A stretch of 37,701 nt of DNA from an uncultured Erysipelotrichaceae bacterium (GCA_902791935.1 CADAXQ010000020.1:1-37701); one strand, 5' to 3'; shown: positions 1 through 9,201, numbered from the stretch's first letter. Numbers and translations are program-made. Notes: a model not told the origin generated them from the sequence alone.

Positions 1-44
1 TACTTGTCGATACACTCAAGTTTGAATTCCAATGCGTATTTCAC
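1..44 (-). CDS. transposase N-terminus, partial (IS3-family OrfA-like)
   Basis: On the minus strand a GTG at 44-42 opens a frame reading VKYALEFKLECIDK before the window ends. A strong AGGAGGAGG lies about 10 bases upstream. The pattern of a short basic/aromatic start followed by EFKLE and KYK is typical of the helix-turn-helix OrfA start of IS3-family transposases. Only 14 full codons are visible, so the family is an inference; the identical frame at the other edge of the window supports that it is real coding sequence. Confidence 0.6.
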   Translation of the reverse strand, partial: MKYALEFKLECIDK

Positions 45-92
45 GAAAAATACCCCTCCTCCTGTTGTGTCCAGGATTTGGGGTACACATCA
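1..92 (-). mobile_element. left IS end (partial insertion sequence), outward facing
   Basis: Bases 1-92 are the exact reverse complement of 37603-37694, so the same element end sits at both edges in opposite orientation. Reading inward to outward on the minus strand it starts TGATGTGTACCCC, passes an AGGAGGAGG ribosome site and then a GTG start. The identity stops abruptly at base 93, which marks the inner terminus (the exact first base is uncertain within about 4 bases, TGA or TGTG). The terminus lies only about 23 bases beyond the yhaM stop codon. The rest of the element is outside the window. An IS3-type element is my inference from the TG start and the transposase N-terminus. Confidence 0.85.
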
Positions 93-115
93 AAGATGCC
101 TTTTTTCTTGCTGGT

Positions 116-1069
116 TTATTTCGATTCTGATTTGGAATCGTATTTCGGAACGTATAACGGACGATTGTCTAAGGCAAAGACGCGGTCGGTCCATTCCCCC
201 GGAGCAACCCCTTCTTCTGCTTTATCCACGATATTCATCTTGGCATCGAAATCATCGATGGCGGCAAGCACAATGGCTTCGCGAGTCATCGGAGGAACAG
301 GAGAACCAAATTCTGGTTTTGAGTGATGCGATAAAATCATGTGTTCGAGTAACATCGGAGTTTCTGACGTGATGTGTAGTTCCTTGGCAGCAATGCGAAT
401 TTCACCCGCCATGATGGAGATGTGGCCCAATAACTTGCCTTCATCAGTGTAACGGGTGGCAACAGGGCCAGAGAGTTCAATGACCTTGCCTAAATCGTGA
501 AGCAAAGCGCCAGCCACAACATAATCACGATTCACATTGGGATAAAGTTCGCAGATTTTCTTGGCGAGACGCGCCATGCAGACGGAGTGATAAAGAAGTC
601 CTGAAGCAAAGTTATGGTGATTTCTCACGGCGGCAGGATACGTCAAATAAGCCGACTTATGTTGATTTAATAAGTATTTGGTTAACGTTTTAAGGTCTCC
701 GTCTTGTAACGAATCAATATCGCCACGGAGTTCGTCTTCTAATACTTTTTCCGGAACCGGTGCCGAGGGAACAAACCGTGTCACATCGATTTGATCGAGC
801 GATAACGGTTCAGCATCGTAGACTTTGATTTGCAAATGACCACGATAATCGAGCGCAGCCCCGCGTAATGAGACAACGTTTCCGGCCTGGAACGTGGTTT
901 CGTCCCCTTCCTCAAGGTCCCATTTCTTGGCTTCCATCGTTCCCGTAGAATCCTGTAATGTCAAATTTAAATAAGTCCGGCCTTGATTGGTGACCCCCTT
1001 TGTGGCGGCAACCACAAGAAATTGAGAGTCAAACTCCATTCCATCCGTTAAATCTTTGATTGCTTGCAT
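116..1069 (-). CDS. yhaM: 3'-5' exoribonuclease YhaM
   Basis: A 317-residue protein with an N-terminal OB-fold (about residues 10-90) that binds single-stranded nucleic acid and a C-terminal HD domain with the metal pair H191-D192 inside GALLHDLGKV and a further HH near residue 247. This order and length match YhaM of Bacillus (314 aa), a cytoplasmic manganese-dependent 3'-5' exonuclease acting in RNA turnover. I chose the ATG at 1069 because GGGAGG lies 8 bases upstream; the longer frame to 1084 has no such site. It overlaps recX by 22 bases, so it is probably the last gene of that operon. No terminator hairpin is seen between its stop and the IS end. Confidence 0.9.
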   Translation of the reverse strand: MQAIKDLTDGMEFDSQFLVVAATKGVTNQGRTYLNLTLQDSTGTMEAKKWDLEEGDETTFQAGNVVSLRGAALDYRGHLQIKVYDAEPLSLDQIDVTRFVPSAPVPEKVLEDELRGDIDSLQDGDLKTLTKYLLNQHKSAYLTYPAAVRNHHNFASGLLYHSVCMARLAKKICELYPNVNRDYVVAGALLHDLGKVIELSGPVATRYTDEGKLLGHISIMAGEIRIAAKELHITSETPMLLEHMILSHHSKPEFGSPVPPMTREAIVLAAIDDFDAKMNIVDKAEEGVAPGEWTDRVFALDNRPLYVPKYDSKSESK

Positions 1070-1863
1070 TGTTCTTCCTCCCAACGTTCTTGAATTGCTT
1101 CCATTTTATAGCCTTTTCGTAGTAAGCCGTCGAATAAATGCTTATGAAGCTCATAATTTTGATATTGCCTGGCATAACGAGCGTATAACGTCGTGAAATC
1201 TCGTTCTAAACTTCGTGAAGTGGATTCTTTGTCTTCCTGATAATCCGCAATTGCAGCGCGCGCTAATGTCGGAGAGAAGCCACGACGGAGTAATGCCTGA
1301 TAGGCTTTTTCTTTCTTTTTGCTTAAGGGAAAACGCGCGAAATGCGGCGCAATCGTGACGGCATATTCTTTGGCCTTCGTTTCCTCGTCAGGAAATTCTA
1401 GCTTTTCTAAAATGGCGGGATCAACGCGTTTGATTTCTTGAAGTTCGTAAAGAATCCGTTCTTTGCCATAACCTTGCGCACTTTTCATTTCCGCATAGTC
1501 CTCGGCATAAGAAGCATCATCCAATAAGCCGTTCTTCTTTAAATGTGCATAGATTTCCTTTGGATTTTGCCCTACTTGGGCTTTGGCGTTGATCTTCTGC
1601 CAAACCTCATACGAACTACGGCTGCCGCCAATTGCTAGTTTTACGGCATATTGATAGAGTTTTTCCTCGTTGGCCTCGCGTTCCAGTTGGTGAAAGGTGA
1701 AGGCGGGTACCTCTTTCCCGACATAGAGATAATAGTCGGTGAAGCGATCTTCGCTGAGCACGACTTTCTCTAAGCCGAACGTGACTTCATACTGTTTCTT
1801 TTTCTTCCGATAAGAAATCGAAGTAATGGTGCGATTACCAGTTTCGTTTGATGGCACGCTCAT
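1048..1863 (-). CDS. recX: recombination regulator RecX
   Basis: A 271-residue protein of the RecX family, which binds RecA filaments and modulates recombination and SOS strength. The sequence shows the repeated three-helix RecX modules, with motifs such as LKKNGLLDDASYAEDYAE (about residues 109-126) and LLRRGFSPTLARAAI (about 192-206), and a lysine-rich N-terminal segment. Length fits Bacillus RecX (264 aa). Its start lies inside the 3' end of the glycosyltransferase gene (29-base overlap) and its end inside yhaM, implying translational coupling. recA itself is not in the window. Confidence 0.85.
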   Translation of the reverse strand: MSVPSNETGNRTITSISYRKKKKQYEVTFGLEKVVLSEDRFTDYYLYVGKEVPAFTFHQLEREANEEKLYQYAVKLAIGGSRSSYEVWQKINAKAQVGQNPKEIYAHLKKNGLLDDASYAEDYAEMKSAQGYGKERILYELQEIKRVDPAILEKLEFPDEETKAKEYAVTIAPHFARFPLSKKKEKAYQALLRRGFSPTLARAAIADYQEDKESTSRSLERDFTTLYARYARQYQNYELHKHLFDGLLRKGYKMEAIQERWEEEQCKQSKI

Positions 1864-3007
1864 AAACTCCTTTCACTCGTTCATAGAATTTCTCTAACGA
1901 ATATTCAGAGAGACCCATAATGGCCGCAGCTTTGACTTTGTTCTTTTCTTCTTCTGATAAACCAATGACTTTTTTAAGTTTCTCTGCCATATCGTTCTCG
2001 TCTAAGAAGAAGAACCCATTCTTCCCGTCATGAATCGTTCCGAGTAACGTGTCGTCATAGCGGGCCATTAATAAGACGCTAGAAGCCATGGCCTCCATAA
2101 ACGTTAAGCCTTGGGTTTCGGTCACGGAAGCAGAAACAAAAAGGTCCCCTATTTGATAATAGTATGGGGTTTCGCTCGGTGGGACAGGACCAAAGAAAAT
2201 CACATGAGATTCAATGCCAAGTTCTTGCACGAGTTTTTTGAGTTCGGGCAAGGCAGGACCACCGCCAACAATCGCGAAAACTGTTTTGATCGCGGGGTTT
2301 GACGCTAAATATTTCGCATAACCTTTTAAGCAAATATCAATCGATTTCTCTTTGGCGACGCGTCCTAACGAAAGAATCACGAAGGTATCGGGAGAAATCC
2401 CGTGTTCTTCCTTGATTTTACGGACACGTTCGGCATCGACATTCTCTTTTGCAAATTTGGAGAAATCAATGCCAGTAGGAATGACGTTAATATAGGCATT
2501 CACGCCGATGGAACGCATATATTCTTTGATTTTGATGGAAGGCGTGATGAATTCTTTTGCTTCGCCTGACTTATAACGAACATAAGAACGGACCACTCCT
2601 TTTGCCGCACGGTCAAAGTAACCGCCTGTTGCATAGTACGTATAGTCTTCCAAAGACGTATGGAACGTATAGACCACGGGAATGCCGAGTTGCTTTGCCA
2701 CTAAAAAGCCAAACTGTCCGATGCCGGCATCGGTTTGGATGTGCACGACGTCAGGGCGAAATTTTCGAATGATTTTCATGCCGCCCGGAGAATAAAGGCC
2801 AGCGATACGATAGTCGTAAATCCGCATCTTAAAACCAGGAATACGCAGGACATCCCCCTCTAAATTGAGTTCGGGGCCATACGGATTCGTCGTACAGACC
2901 ATGATGGATTCCCCATGGTCTTTGAATGTTTTATAGAGGTTTCCTGCCGAGGTGGCGACGCCGTTAATTTCTGGCGGGAACGTATCCGAAAAAATCACCG
3001 GTCTCAT
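1835..3007 (-). CDS. GT4 glycosyltransferase, diacylglycerol glucosyltransferase-like
   Basis: A 390-residue GT-B fold glycosyltransferase of family GT4. The N-terminal domain opens with FSDTFPPEINGVATS, the usual acceptor-side start of 1,2-diacylglycerol 3-glucosyltransferases of Mollicutes and Firmicutes. The donor-binding half holds SLGRVAKEKSIDICLKGY and the EX7E motif at E297 and E305. It likely transfers a hexose from a nucleotide sugar to a membrane lipid at the inner leaflet. It overlaps the upstream flippase-like gene by 4 bases (ATGA), so the two are coupled and probably act on the same glycolipid. The exact acceptor and sugar cannot be read from sequence. Confidence 0.8.
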   Translation of the reverse strand: MRPVIFSDTFPPEINGVATSAGNLYKTFKDHGESIMVCTTNPYGPELNLEGDVLRIPGFKMRIYDYRIAGLYSPGGMKIIRKFRPDVVHIQTDAGIGQFGFLVAKQLGIPVVYTFHTSLEDYTYYATGGYFDRAAKGVVRSYVRYKSGEAKEFITPSIKIKEYMRSIGVNAYINVIPTGIDFSKFAKENVDAERVRKIKEEHGISPDTFVILSLGRVAKEKSIDICLKGYAKYLASNPAIKTVFAIVGGGPALPELKKLVQELGIESHVIFFGPVPPSETPYYYQIGDLFVSASVTETQGLTFMEAMASSVLLMARYDDTLLGTIHDGKNGFFFLDENDMAEKLKKVIGLSEEEKNKVKAAAIMGLSEYSLEKFYERVKGVYERAIKRNW

Positions 3008-4410
3008 TTCTTCTTCCTCTTTGTGGGCAAATCTGTGACGATATAATCATCGCCGGTTTCTAAGCCATGGCTATCTGCTTTCACATCATTCAAAAGTTGC
3101 TTTCGAACCGCGGCACGAGATAGTTGTCTCGTTTCAAACATCGTATCGGCAGAGTGTTTCCGTTCGGCATAGGTTTCTAACTGTAGGTTTACAAATGTCT
3201 GACGATTCGCATAAGAGAATGTTTCTTTGGGTCGGGAATGATAAGTAGCAGCAACAAAACCCGCACAAATAACCACTAAGTGGTAAGTCGCGACACGCCA
3301 AAGAATCTGGGCCGCCATGATGTTTGCCTGCGCCGAGCGCGTCACCATTAAGGAACCATTCACTACTTCGGTGGTCTCAACGTAGAATCCCGAGAACATA
3401 GCGTTAAAGAAAAGCTCCGAAACGCCAGCGCTTCCTGGTAACGGAATTAAGCCTGTTACCATTTGGTGGAACGAGCTACGGAACGTGCAGTCGAAGAACA
3501 TCTTAATGGAGAAGCCTTGATCCGTGCCAAACGCGCCTAAAGCAAGGCCAGAGAAATAGGGGATTGAGAAACGAAGAATCATGACGAGTAGCAAGCAAAG
3601 ATAAATAAAAATCGTGACGGGTACGTTCGATTGCAGACGCCGCAACTCAATTTTGAAGTTTTCGACTTGGACTCGTAAGTTCTCGCGGGTTTTGTCCGGA
3701 TTTTTCAAAATATGGATTTTGCCTAAGAAGCCAACGACATAATGCATGATGAAATTGTGAAAATGATGAGAATAGCTCATTAAAAGAAGCATCAAAATCA
3801 CCCCGATGTTTAAGCCAAAGCCAATGATGATTAACGGGGTTAACGTGATGGTTCCATCCCAGCCAAACAAAGAGAAATTTGGAATTTGGAACGAACGAAT
3901 GGAGGCGATGGTCTGCCATTCAAACAAAATCGCGATGACATCGAAAGAAATCAACGCCATCTGATAAATGATGAACCACATGACCATGATGGAGGCGGCG
4001 TTAGAGATTTCAATGCCTTGCTTCTTTAACGTATATACCTGCATGACCTGGCCACCGCTTGCACTAGGCGTAACGTTGTTATAAAACGCCCCAATCATCG
4101 CATTGGCTAATCCTTGATGGAAATAATAATGACGAGTATAAAGACGACAGAATACGACAAGGACAAGCGCTTCAATGAAATAGCTGGCCAACATGATGCC
4201 GAAAATGGCAAGGAGCCAAAGCGGATCGCTATTGGACAACGCACTCCAAATGACTTGAAAGCCTAACGCAAAATTGCCTTCGCCAGCGCTATATAGGGAA
4301 AGGAACAACGTCCCGATGGTAAGAACAATGACCAAAAGGAACGAAATCAGATATGATTTTTTGCTATTTTTCTTTTTGCTCGGTGCTTCACCTATCGTTC
4401 GATCCGCCAT
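3004..4410 (-). CDS. flippase-like integral membrane protein (UPF0104/LPG synthase TM family)
   Basis: A 468-residue polytopic membrane protein. A lysine-rich N-terminus is followed by several hydrophobic helices (for example about residues 20-42, 65-90, 130-165, 190-215, 265-290 and 365-385). The segment ASGGQVMQVYTLKKQGI and the later LIPLPGSAGVSELFF are hallmarks of the flippase-like domain shared with MprF. It lacks the lysyltransferase domain of full MprF. Coupled by ATGA overlap to the GT4 enzyme, it may move or anchor the glycolipid. No good Shine-Dalgarno lies before the ATG at 4410; a TACAAT -10-like element is present about 35 bases upstream. Confidence 0.75.
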   Translation of the reverse strand: MADRTIGEAPSKKKNSKKSYLISFLLVIVLTIGTLFLSLYSAGEGNFALGFQVIWSALSNSDPLWLLAIFGIMLASYFIEALVLVVFCRLYTRHYYFHQGLANAMIGAFYNNVTPSASGGQVMQVYTLKKQGIEISNAASIMVMWFIIYQMALISFDVIAILFEWQTIASIRSFQIPNFSLFGWDGTITLTPLIIIGFGLNIGVILMLLLMSYSHHFHNFIMHYVVGFLGKIHILKNPDKTRENLRVQVENFKIELRRLQSNVPVTIFIYLCLLLVMILRFSIPYFSGLALGAFGTDQGFSIKMFFDCTFRSSFHQMVTGLIPLPGSAGVSELFFNAMFSGFYVETTEVVNGSLMVTRSAQANIMAAQILWRVATYHLVVICAGFVAATYHSRPKETFSYANRQTFVNLQLETYAERKHSADTMFETRQLSRAAVRKQLLNDVKADSHGLETGDDYIVTDLPTKRKKK

Positions 4411-4487
4411 AAGGAAAAAATGTTTCGCTGGAAACTAAGTTCTATTGTAACAAAACTTGATATGGAAGGCGTATCCTTTTCCCACGC

Positions 4488-7400
4488 TTATGACAAGAGG
4501 AAGGCAATGTCTTCCTCCGTTAAGGAGGAAAGCGCGCCAGGATTCTGATCGATGATGTCGTGATAGAGTTTCTCTTTCTCTGCTTGTAGTTCCAACACTT
4601 TTTCTTCGATGGTATGATGGCAAATCAGTTTTAGCACGCACACAGGGCGCGTTTGCCCAATACGGTAGGCGCGGTCTGTGGCCTGACTTTCCGCGGCCCA
4701 GTTCCACCAGGGATCTAAATGAACGACAAAATCGGCTCCCGTAAGATTTAATCCTGTGCCACCGGCTTTTAAGGACACCAACATCACCAAAACATCATCC
4801 CTGGTATTAAACGCATTTGCCATTTCTAAGCGGTCTTTGGCGGAAGTTTTCCCTTGCAAGTTGTAACAAGCAATGCCTTGACGCGACAATTGCTTTTCAA
4901 AATCGTCTAATACGCGGGTAAATGAAGAGAAAATCAAAACTTTATGCCCCGAAGGAAGCAAAGATTCTAATAAGGTTTGGAGATAAGCAAATTTCGTCGG
5001 CTCTTCAGTAAAGCCATCATAGAAAGCGACAGGGTCGACACAGATTTCCCGTAGAGAAGTCAAGAAAGGCAAGACAGAGAAGCTCTTAAAACGGTCATGA
5101 TTTGCTGGGTCACTACGATCTTTCAAATGCTGAAATTCATTTCGCGCTTTCGTAATGGTCGCGCGATATAACGAATCTGCTTCTTCTCCCATTCTTAACG
5201 TCACGATTTCTTCGCTCTTGGATGGCAATTCTTTGAGCACTTCTTCTTTGGTTCGTCGAAGCAAGAATGGCGTAATTCGTTTTTTCAAAGAAGCACGAGC
5301 TTCTAATTGATTGCCAGCCAAAATATAACGGGTTTTAAAAATCGGGTATGTTCCCAAGTAATTTGGCATCAATAAATCGAAAATCCCCCATAAATCCGCC
5401 ATGGAATTTTCAATGGGCGTGCCGGTTAACGCAAAACGCGAATATGCTTTTATCCCACGCATGGCCTTGGAACGCTTGGCCAAATCGTTTTTGATGCTCT
5501 GTGCTTCATCGGCGATCATCACGGAGAACGATTTATCTTTATACTCCGCAACATCGTTCCGTATGGAATCATAAGAAGCGATATAAGTCGCCTTTGGTAC
5601 GGTGCCAATGGAGCGAATGAGGTTCCGCCGTTTTTCTTTCGTACCGTCAATGACAAAAACTGGCAAGGAGTGAACCCATCGATGAAATTCCGTCTCCCAG
5701 TTATAGAGCACAGACTTCGGAGCAACGACTAAATGTGGTCTTTCGTCTTTTAACGAAGCAAGGAACGAGATGGCTTCTAATGTCTTTCCAAGTCCCATAT
5801 CATCGGCTAAGATGCCACCTAGCCCATAGCGATGTAACGTGCATAACCACTGCACCCCTACCTTTTGATAAGGGCGGAGGGTGTTTAAAAGGTCAGAAGA
5901 CAAATCAAGTGGCGTATCGGTGAACGCTTGGATGGCATGAATGGCCTCTTGCAAGGAAGCGTCACTTTCCCAAGGAATGGCGCCTTTGCCATATTCCGCT
6001 TCTAGTCGTAACGCTTCGGCCATCGTTAAATGGTCTTTGACACCATCTTTTCCCATTTTTTCGCGGTCCATTAAAGCCGCGACTTCTGCGACAACCGGAT
6101 CTTGTAACAAAATGATGTTGCCCGAAAGCAAAACAAATTTCTTTTTCTTCCGATAGGCAGAAAGAATCGTATCCCATTCCGCGGTGGTGTAGGGCGATTT
6201 CTTCATCCGTAAAGTCAGCCAATCTTCGTGATGAATCAAGGAAAGACTGATGCTTGGAACTGAAGTAATCTTCGTATGTTGCAATGCCGGGGAAAGCATG
6301 ACTTTTGCGAAGCGTTTTAACTCAGCAAGGTCGCTTTGCAAGAATTGCAACACCTTTTCTTGATCGGTTTCGATGCCTTCCTCTTTGGCGCCAAAGCGAA
6401 GCAATAACGCATCATACTGGGCGATTTTATTCGCATAAGCGACATGGGCTTCTAATTCTCCCCGTTCCCAAAGCCGGCCAAACAAGGAATATTCCGTGCG
6501 GTAAGAAAGCGCACCTTCGCTAGATAAATCCACATAAAGGGTGATTTTGAGGTTCTCATTGCCGCTATCGCCAGCATCTAATGATGAAGAACGTGGCGCT
6601 CTTTGGGCGATTAAATCCGCCACAAATGCCATATCCTTATCGGGATGTTCCAAGGCAAAGTGAAATAATTTCCGCGACGTCGCGTTGAAAAAGGCATAAC
6701 GGAGGATGACGTTAGAAGAATCATCGAATAACAATAACGAAGTCTTTCCCGCCCGATAGGTCGCGTGCTTTAAAGCAGTTAGCTCAGGCACAAAAGACAA
6801 ATGGCCCGCTTCGTCGTAACGATAGCCCGCCTTCTTCTCTTCTTCTCCAACATAATAGGCATTGCCATTAAAAGTCACGTTGCGGCCATGGAGAATGCGA
6901 AGCAAAGCCGCGAAGGGATCATTCTCTAGCGTTAAATCGGTTGCGCCATATTCGCCTTCTGCCAAAAAGAATGGCTGTAAGAAAAAGAGGGCGGCTTGAT
7001 CGTCGCTCGAAAAATATTGATGGTTTAAAGAATAAGGCTGTAACCGATAGGTGTATGCCCCTTCTTCTCGGTAAGTCTCAAAAAAGGAAGACAACGAAGA
7101 AATGGGAATTTTTCGTTTGCCTTCTTCCCAGAGTTCAAACGTCAAAGAAACGGTTTTCTCCGTGAGAGATTGAAAACGGAAATGAAGTGTCCATCCCGAT
7201 TCCGGAGTGACGGCTTTCGTTTCTTCTTTCGAAGCAAAAAGCGCTAAGAATTCACTTCTGGCTTTCGCGCGTTTTACTAATTCTTCCTCGGGAAGTTCTT
7301 TGGCATTTTGTAGCAAGGGAGCGATTGGGGCATAGATGGTTTCTAAACTCTTTGGTGCATGCATGGCCCATTCGTTTTCTCGTTCGTATAAATAAACATA

Positions 7401-7673
7401 AAGCGCTTGCGCCGCTAACGGAAGCGGACCATATGCTGGCTCTACGGGGAGGCCATTTGCGAATACGGCTAAACGAATATAAGCATTGGGATCGGCATGA
7501 TTTGGCTCTTGCAAAAAAGCCTCGTAGACGATCTGTTCTTGATCTAAAGCAAAAGAATAAACGATGTCATATGCCCCATCTTCTAGACGTGACAAGATGG
7601 CGTCAATGCCTTCGTGGCCTAAAAAGGACGTCACAAAAGCTTTTCCTTTTTCGCCCGCTCTAGCGAGAAACAT
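4488..7673 (-). CDS. SNF2-family DNA translocase/helicase
   Basis: A 1061-residue bacterial SNF2 protein. About 600 N-terminal residues form the associated region of unknown fold. The first RecA-like lobe carries the Walker A site DDMGLGKT (about residue 629), the Walker B DEAQ (about 721) and LTGTPIENS (about 747); the second carries SLKAGGTGLNL and QATDRAYRIGQ (about 1002). It is predicted to be an ATP-driven double-stranded DNA translocase, possibly remodelling nucleoprotein. Its start overlaps the end of the SWIM zinc-finger gene by 14 bases, a pairing common in bacteria that suggests a two-protein complex. The precise role is unknown. Confidence 0.88.
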   Translation of the reverse strand: MFLARAGEKGKAFVTSFLGHEGIDAILSRLEDGAYDIVYSFALDQEQIVYEAFLQEPNHADPNAYIRLAVFANGLPVEPAYGPLPLAAQALYVYLYERENEWAMHAPKSLETIYAPIAPLLQNAKELPEEELVKRAKARSEFLALFASKEETKAVTPESGWTLHFRFQSLTEKTVSLTFELWEEGKRKIPISSLSSFFETYREEGAYTYRLQPYSLNHQYFSSDDQAALFFLQPFFLAEGEYGATDLTLENDPFAALLRILHGRNVTFNGNAYYVGEEEKKAGYRYDEAGHLSFVPELTALKHATYRAGKTSLLLFDDSSNVILRYAFFNATSRKLFHFALEHPDKDMAFVADLIAQRAPRSSSLDAGDSGNENLKITLYVDLSSEGALSYRTEYSLFGRLWERGELEAHVAYANKIAQYDALLLRFGAKEEGIETDQEKVLQFLQSDLAELKRFAKVMLSPALQHTKITSVPSISLSLIHHEDWLTLRMKKSPYTTAEWDTILSAYRKKKKFVLLSGNIILLQDPVVAEVAALMDREKMGKDGVKDHLTMAEALRLEAEYGKGAIPWESDASLQEAIHAIQAFTDTPLDLSSDLLNTLRPYQKVGVQWLCTLHRYGLGGILADDMGLGKTLEAISFLASLKDERPHLVVAPKSVLYNWETEFHRWVHSLPVFVIDGTKEKRRNLIRSIGTVPKATYIASYDSIRNDVAEYKDKSFSVMIADEAQSIKNDLAKRSKAMRGIKAYSRFALTGTPIENSMADLWGIFDLLMPNYLGTYPIFKTRYILAGNQLEARASLKKRITPFLLRRTKEEVLKELPSKSEEIVTLRMGEEADSLYRATITKARNEFQHLKDRSDPANHDRFKSFSVLPFLTSLREICVDPVAFYDGFTEEPTKFAYLQTLLESLLPSGHKVLIFSSFTRVLDDFEKQLSRQGIACYNLQGKTSAKDRLEMANAFNTRDDVLVMLVSLKAGGTGLNLTGADFVVHLDPWWNWAAESQATDRAYRIGQTRPVCVLKLICHHTIEEKVLELQAEKEKLYHDIIDQNPGALSSLTEEDIAFLLS

Positions 7674-9165
7674 GCTTCCCCTCCGAATAAGGATGACGTC
7701 CTATTTCTGCTAACCGGCCTATCTTTTGCCCAAGCCAAAGCCAAATGGCACGTTCCGCCGGATTCTTGGCGTCTTCTTGTACGACAGGTAAAGACCAATA
7801 ATATGCCACTTCTGGGTCTTCGTAGAACGAAAGGAACAACAACGCATCAAAATACGAAGGATCCCGCCGCTTCTTTTTGAGCTCTGCATGAACAAATTGC
7901 ACCGCTTCGTTTCGTAACGTCTCTTTTGTCTTGTGGTCCGTGATAAAAGAACGGGCTTCGTAAAGGTCGTGCCAATCATAATGTTTTACGGTGACACGGG
8001 AATTTAAACGCGGATAGTAGCGTTCTCCATCGAATACCAAGACGGTGCCAACGTAGCTTTTTCCAGATAAAAAAGGCGCAATTCGTAACGCTTCTGAGGC
8101 AAAGTCTTCCGTTTCGTAAAACGAACGAAGCCGAAGGTAATCTTCAAAACGATCCGTCTGTTTAAAGACATTTTCTGCCAAGTCCCTTGCATCAAGTGAC
8201 AATCCTACGGAACGAAGGTACTGAAAGTCTTCTTCTTGAATGCTTGCGTATGCGCCATTTGTTAATAAGAGGCGCAACAAAGTTAAGACTTTCTCCGGCT
8301 GTTCGTGCAGTTTGTATTCTTGGATGGCGTTCTCAATAGAAGAGACGGGAATTTCGTGGGGACGTTGCGTGGATAATAACAGCACAAAAGCAGGAAGCAT
8401 CGTACCAGTAATGTCACGGCCACGAAACGAAAGCAACGCGGAACGATTACTCGGCGTATCGTGCGCGCAAAGGAATTGTTGCATGGCCATAGAAAAGGCT
8501 GAACTTCCTAATAAAGATAGAACCATGCGGTCATGGGCAGGAATGTCGTTTTGAAGCGATTCGTCCCACGAAGCAATGAGCGATTGTTTTTGTTCGTCAC
8601 CCAAAGAGATGCGTGAGACAAGGGGAGCGTAACACGTTTCGAAAGTCCTGGCATCGGCATGGAACGATTCTTCTTGAAAAAGTGCCAAAAAATAACGTTC
8701 GAAGCAAGAAAGCGAAACTTCCGGTGATACGAGGGGTGACAAACCCGCTAACGCATAGGAAAGCGTGGTGAACGCATCGAGATTTTTCCCCTGAACTGCA
8801 TTTTCTAGCTGGTGATAAAACGTATCGACAAGCGAGGTCGAGTTAATTTCTTTTTCCTCCCTTGCTGCGTCTAAGGCGTAACAAAGCGCGGCTTCGTGCT
8901 TGCAATGCGCTGGGACCGGGCAATTGCAAAAAGCATAGCTAAGATTCTTATGCTCATCGAATTCCAACGTAACAAGATAAGATTTGCTGCCTTTGATTTG
9001 AGCCCAAAAACGATTGCCTTCGTGATGAATTTTTCCGACTTTTCCTTCATCAAAGTAAGTTTTTCCCCGGGCAATGACCTTCGGATCCCAAGTGGCAAGA
9101 TTATCTTGATAGTTTTTCACATTAATATCATAGCAAATGCGTAGGGAACAGGATAAATTTTCCAT
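7660..9165 (-). CDS. SWIM zinc-finger protein, SNF2 partner
   Basis: A 501-residue protein with a SWIM zinc-binding motif CxCx5CxH at C80, C82, C88 and H90, preceded by the usual WDPKVIARGKTYFDEG segment. The remaining 400 residues are helical and not recognised. SWIM domains bind DNA or protein partners; the 14-base overlap with the SNF2 gene argues for a joint role. The start is uncertain: the ATG at 9165 has only a weak GGAAACGGA upstream, while a GTG at 9120 would start just before the conserved NYQDNL segment and sits 6 bases after a TATGAT element, which would give a leaderless message. Confidence 0.78.
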   Translation of the reverse strand: MENLSCSLRICYDINVKNYQDNLATWDPKVIARGKTYFDEGKVGKIHHEGNRFWAQIKGSKSYLVTLEFDEHKNLSYAFCNCPVPAHCKHEAALCYALDAAREEKEINSTSLVDTFYHQLENAVQGKNLDAFTTLSYALAGLSPLVSPEVSLSCFERYFLALFQEESFHADARTFETCYAPLVSRISLGDEQKQSLIASWDESLQNDIPAHDRMVLSLLGSSAFSMAMQQFLCAHDTPSNRSALLSFRGRDITGTMLPAFVLLLSTQRPHEIPVSSIENAIQEYKLHEQPEKVLTLLRLLLTNGAYASIQEEDFQYLRSVGLSLDARDLAENVFKQTDRFEDYLRLRSFYETEDFASEALRIAPFLSGKSYVGTVLVFDGERYYPRLNSRVTVKHYDWHDLYEARSFITDHKTKETLRNEAVQFVHAELKKKRRDPSYFDALLFLSFYEDPEVAYYWSLPVVQEDAKNPAERAIWLWLGQKIGRLAEIGRHPYSEGKHVSR

Positions 9166-9170
9166 TCCGT

Positions 9171-9199
9171 TTCCGAAAGAAATGTCAAAAACGGAAACA
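9171..9199. repeat. short inverted repeat before the SWIM gene
   Basis: GTTTCCG at 9171-9177 and CGGAAAC at 9193-9199 are perfect complements separated by 15 bases. The element lies between the stop of the kinase-like gene (9202) and the ATG of the SWIM gene. No T-run follows on the minus strand, so it is not a standard terminator. A TTGACA lies in its loop on the minus strand. It could be an operator or an RNA hairpin; the sequence alone does not decide. Confidence 0.4.
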
Positions 9200-9201
9200 G
9201 A

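Noticed and set aside
4488..9165. SNF2-SWIM pair as a phage defence island
   Set aside because: No nuclease, methylase, protease or other defence-associated gene is beside it; neighbours are recX, yhaM and lipid genes.
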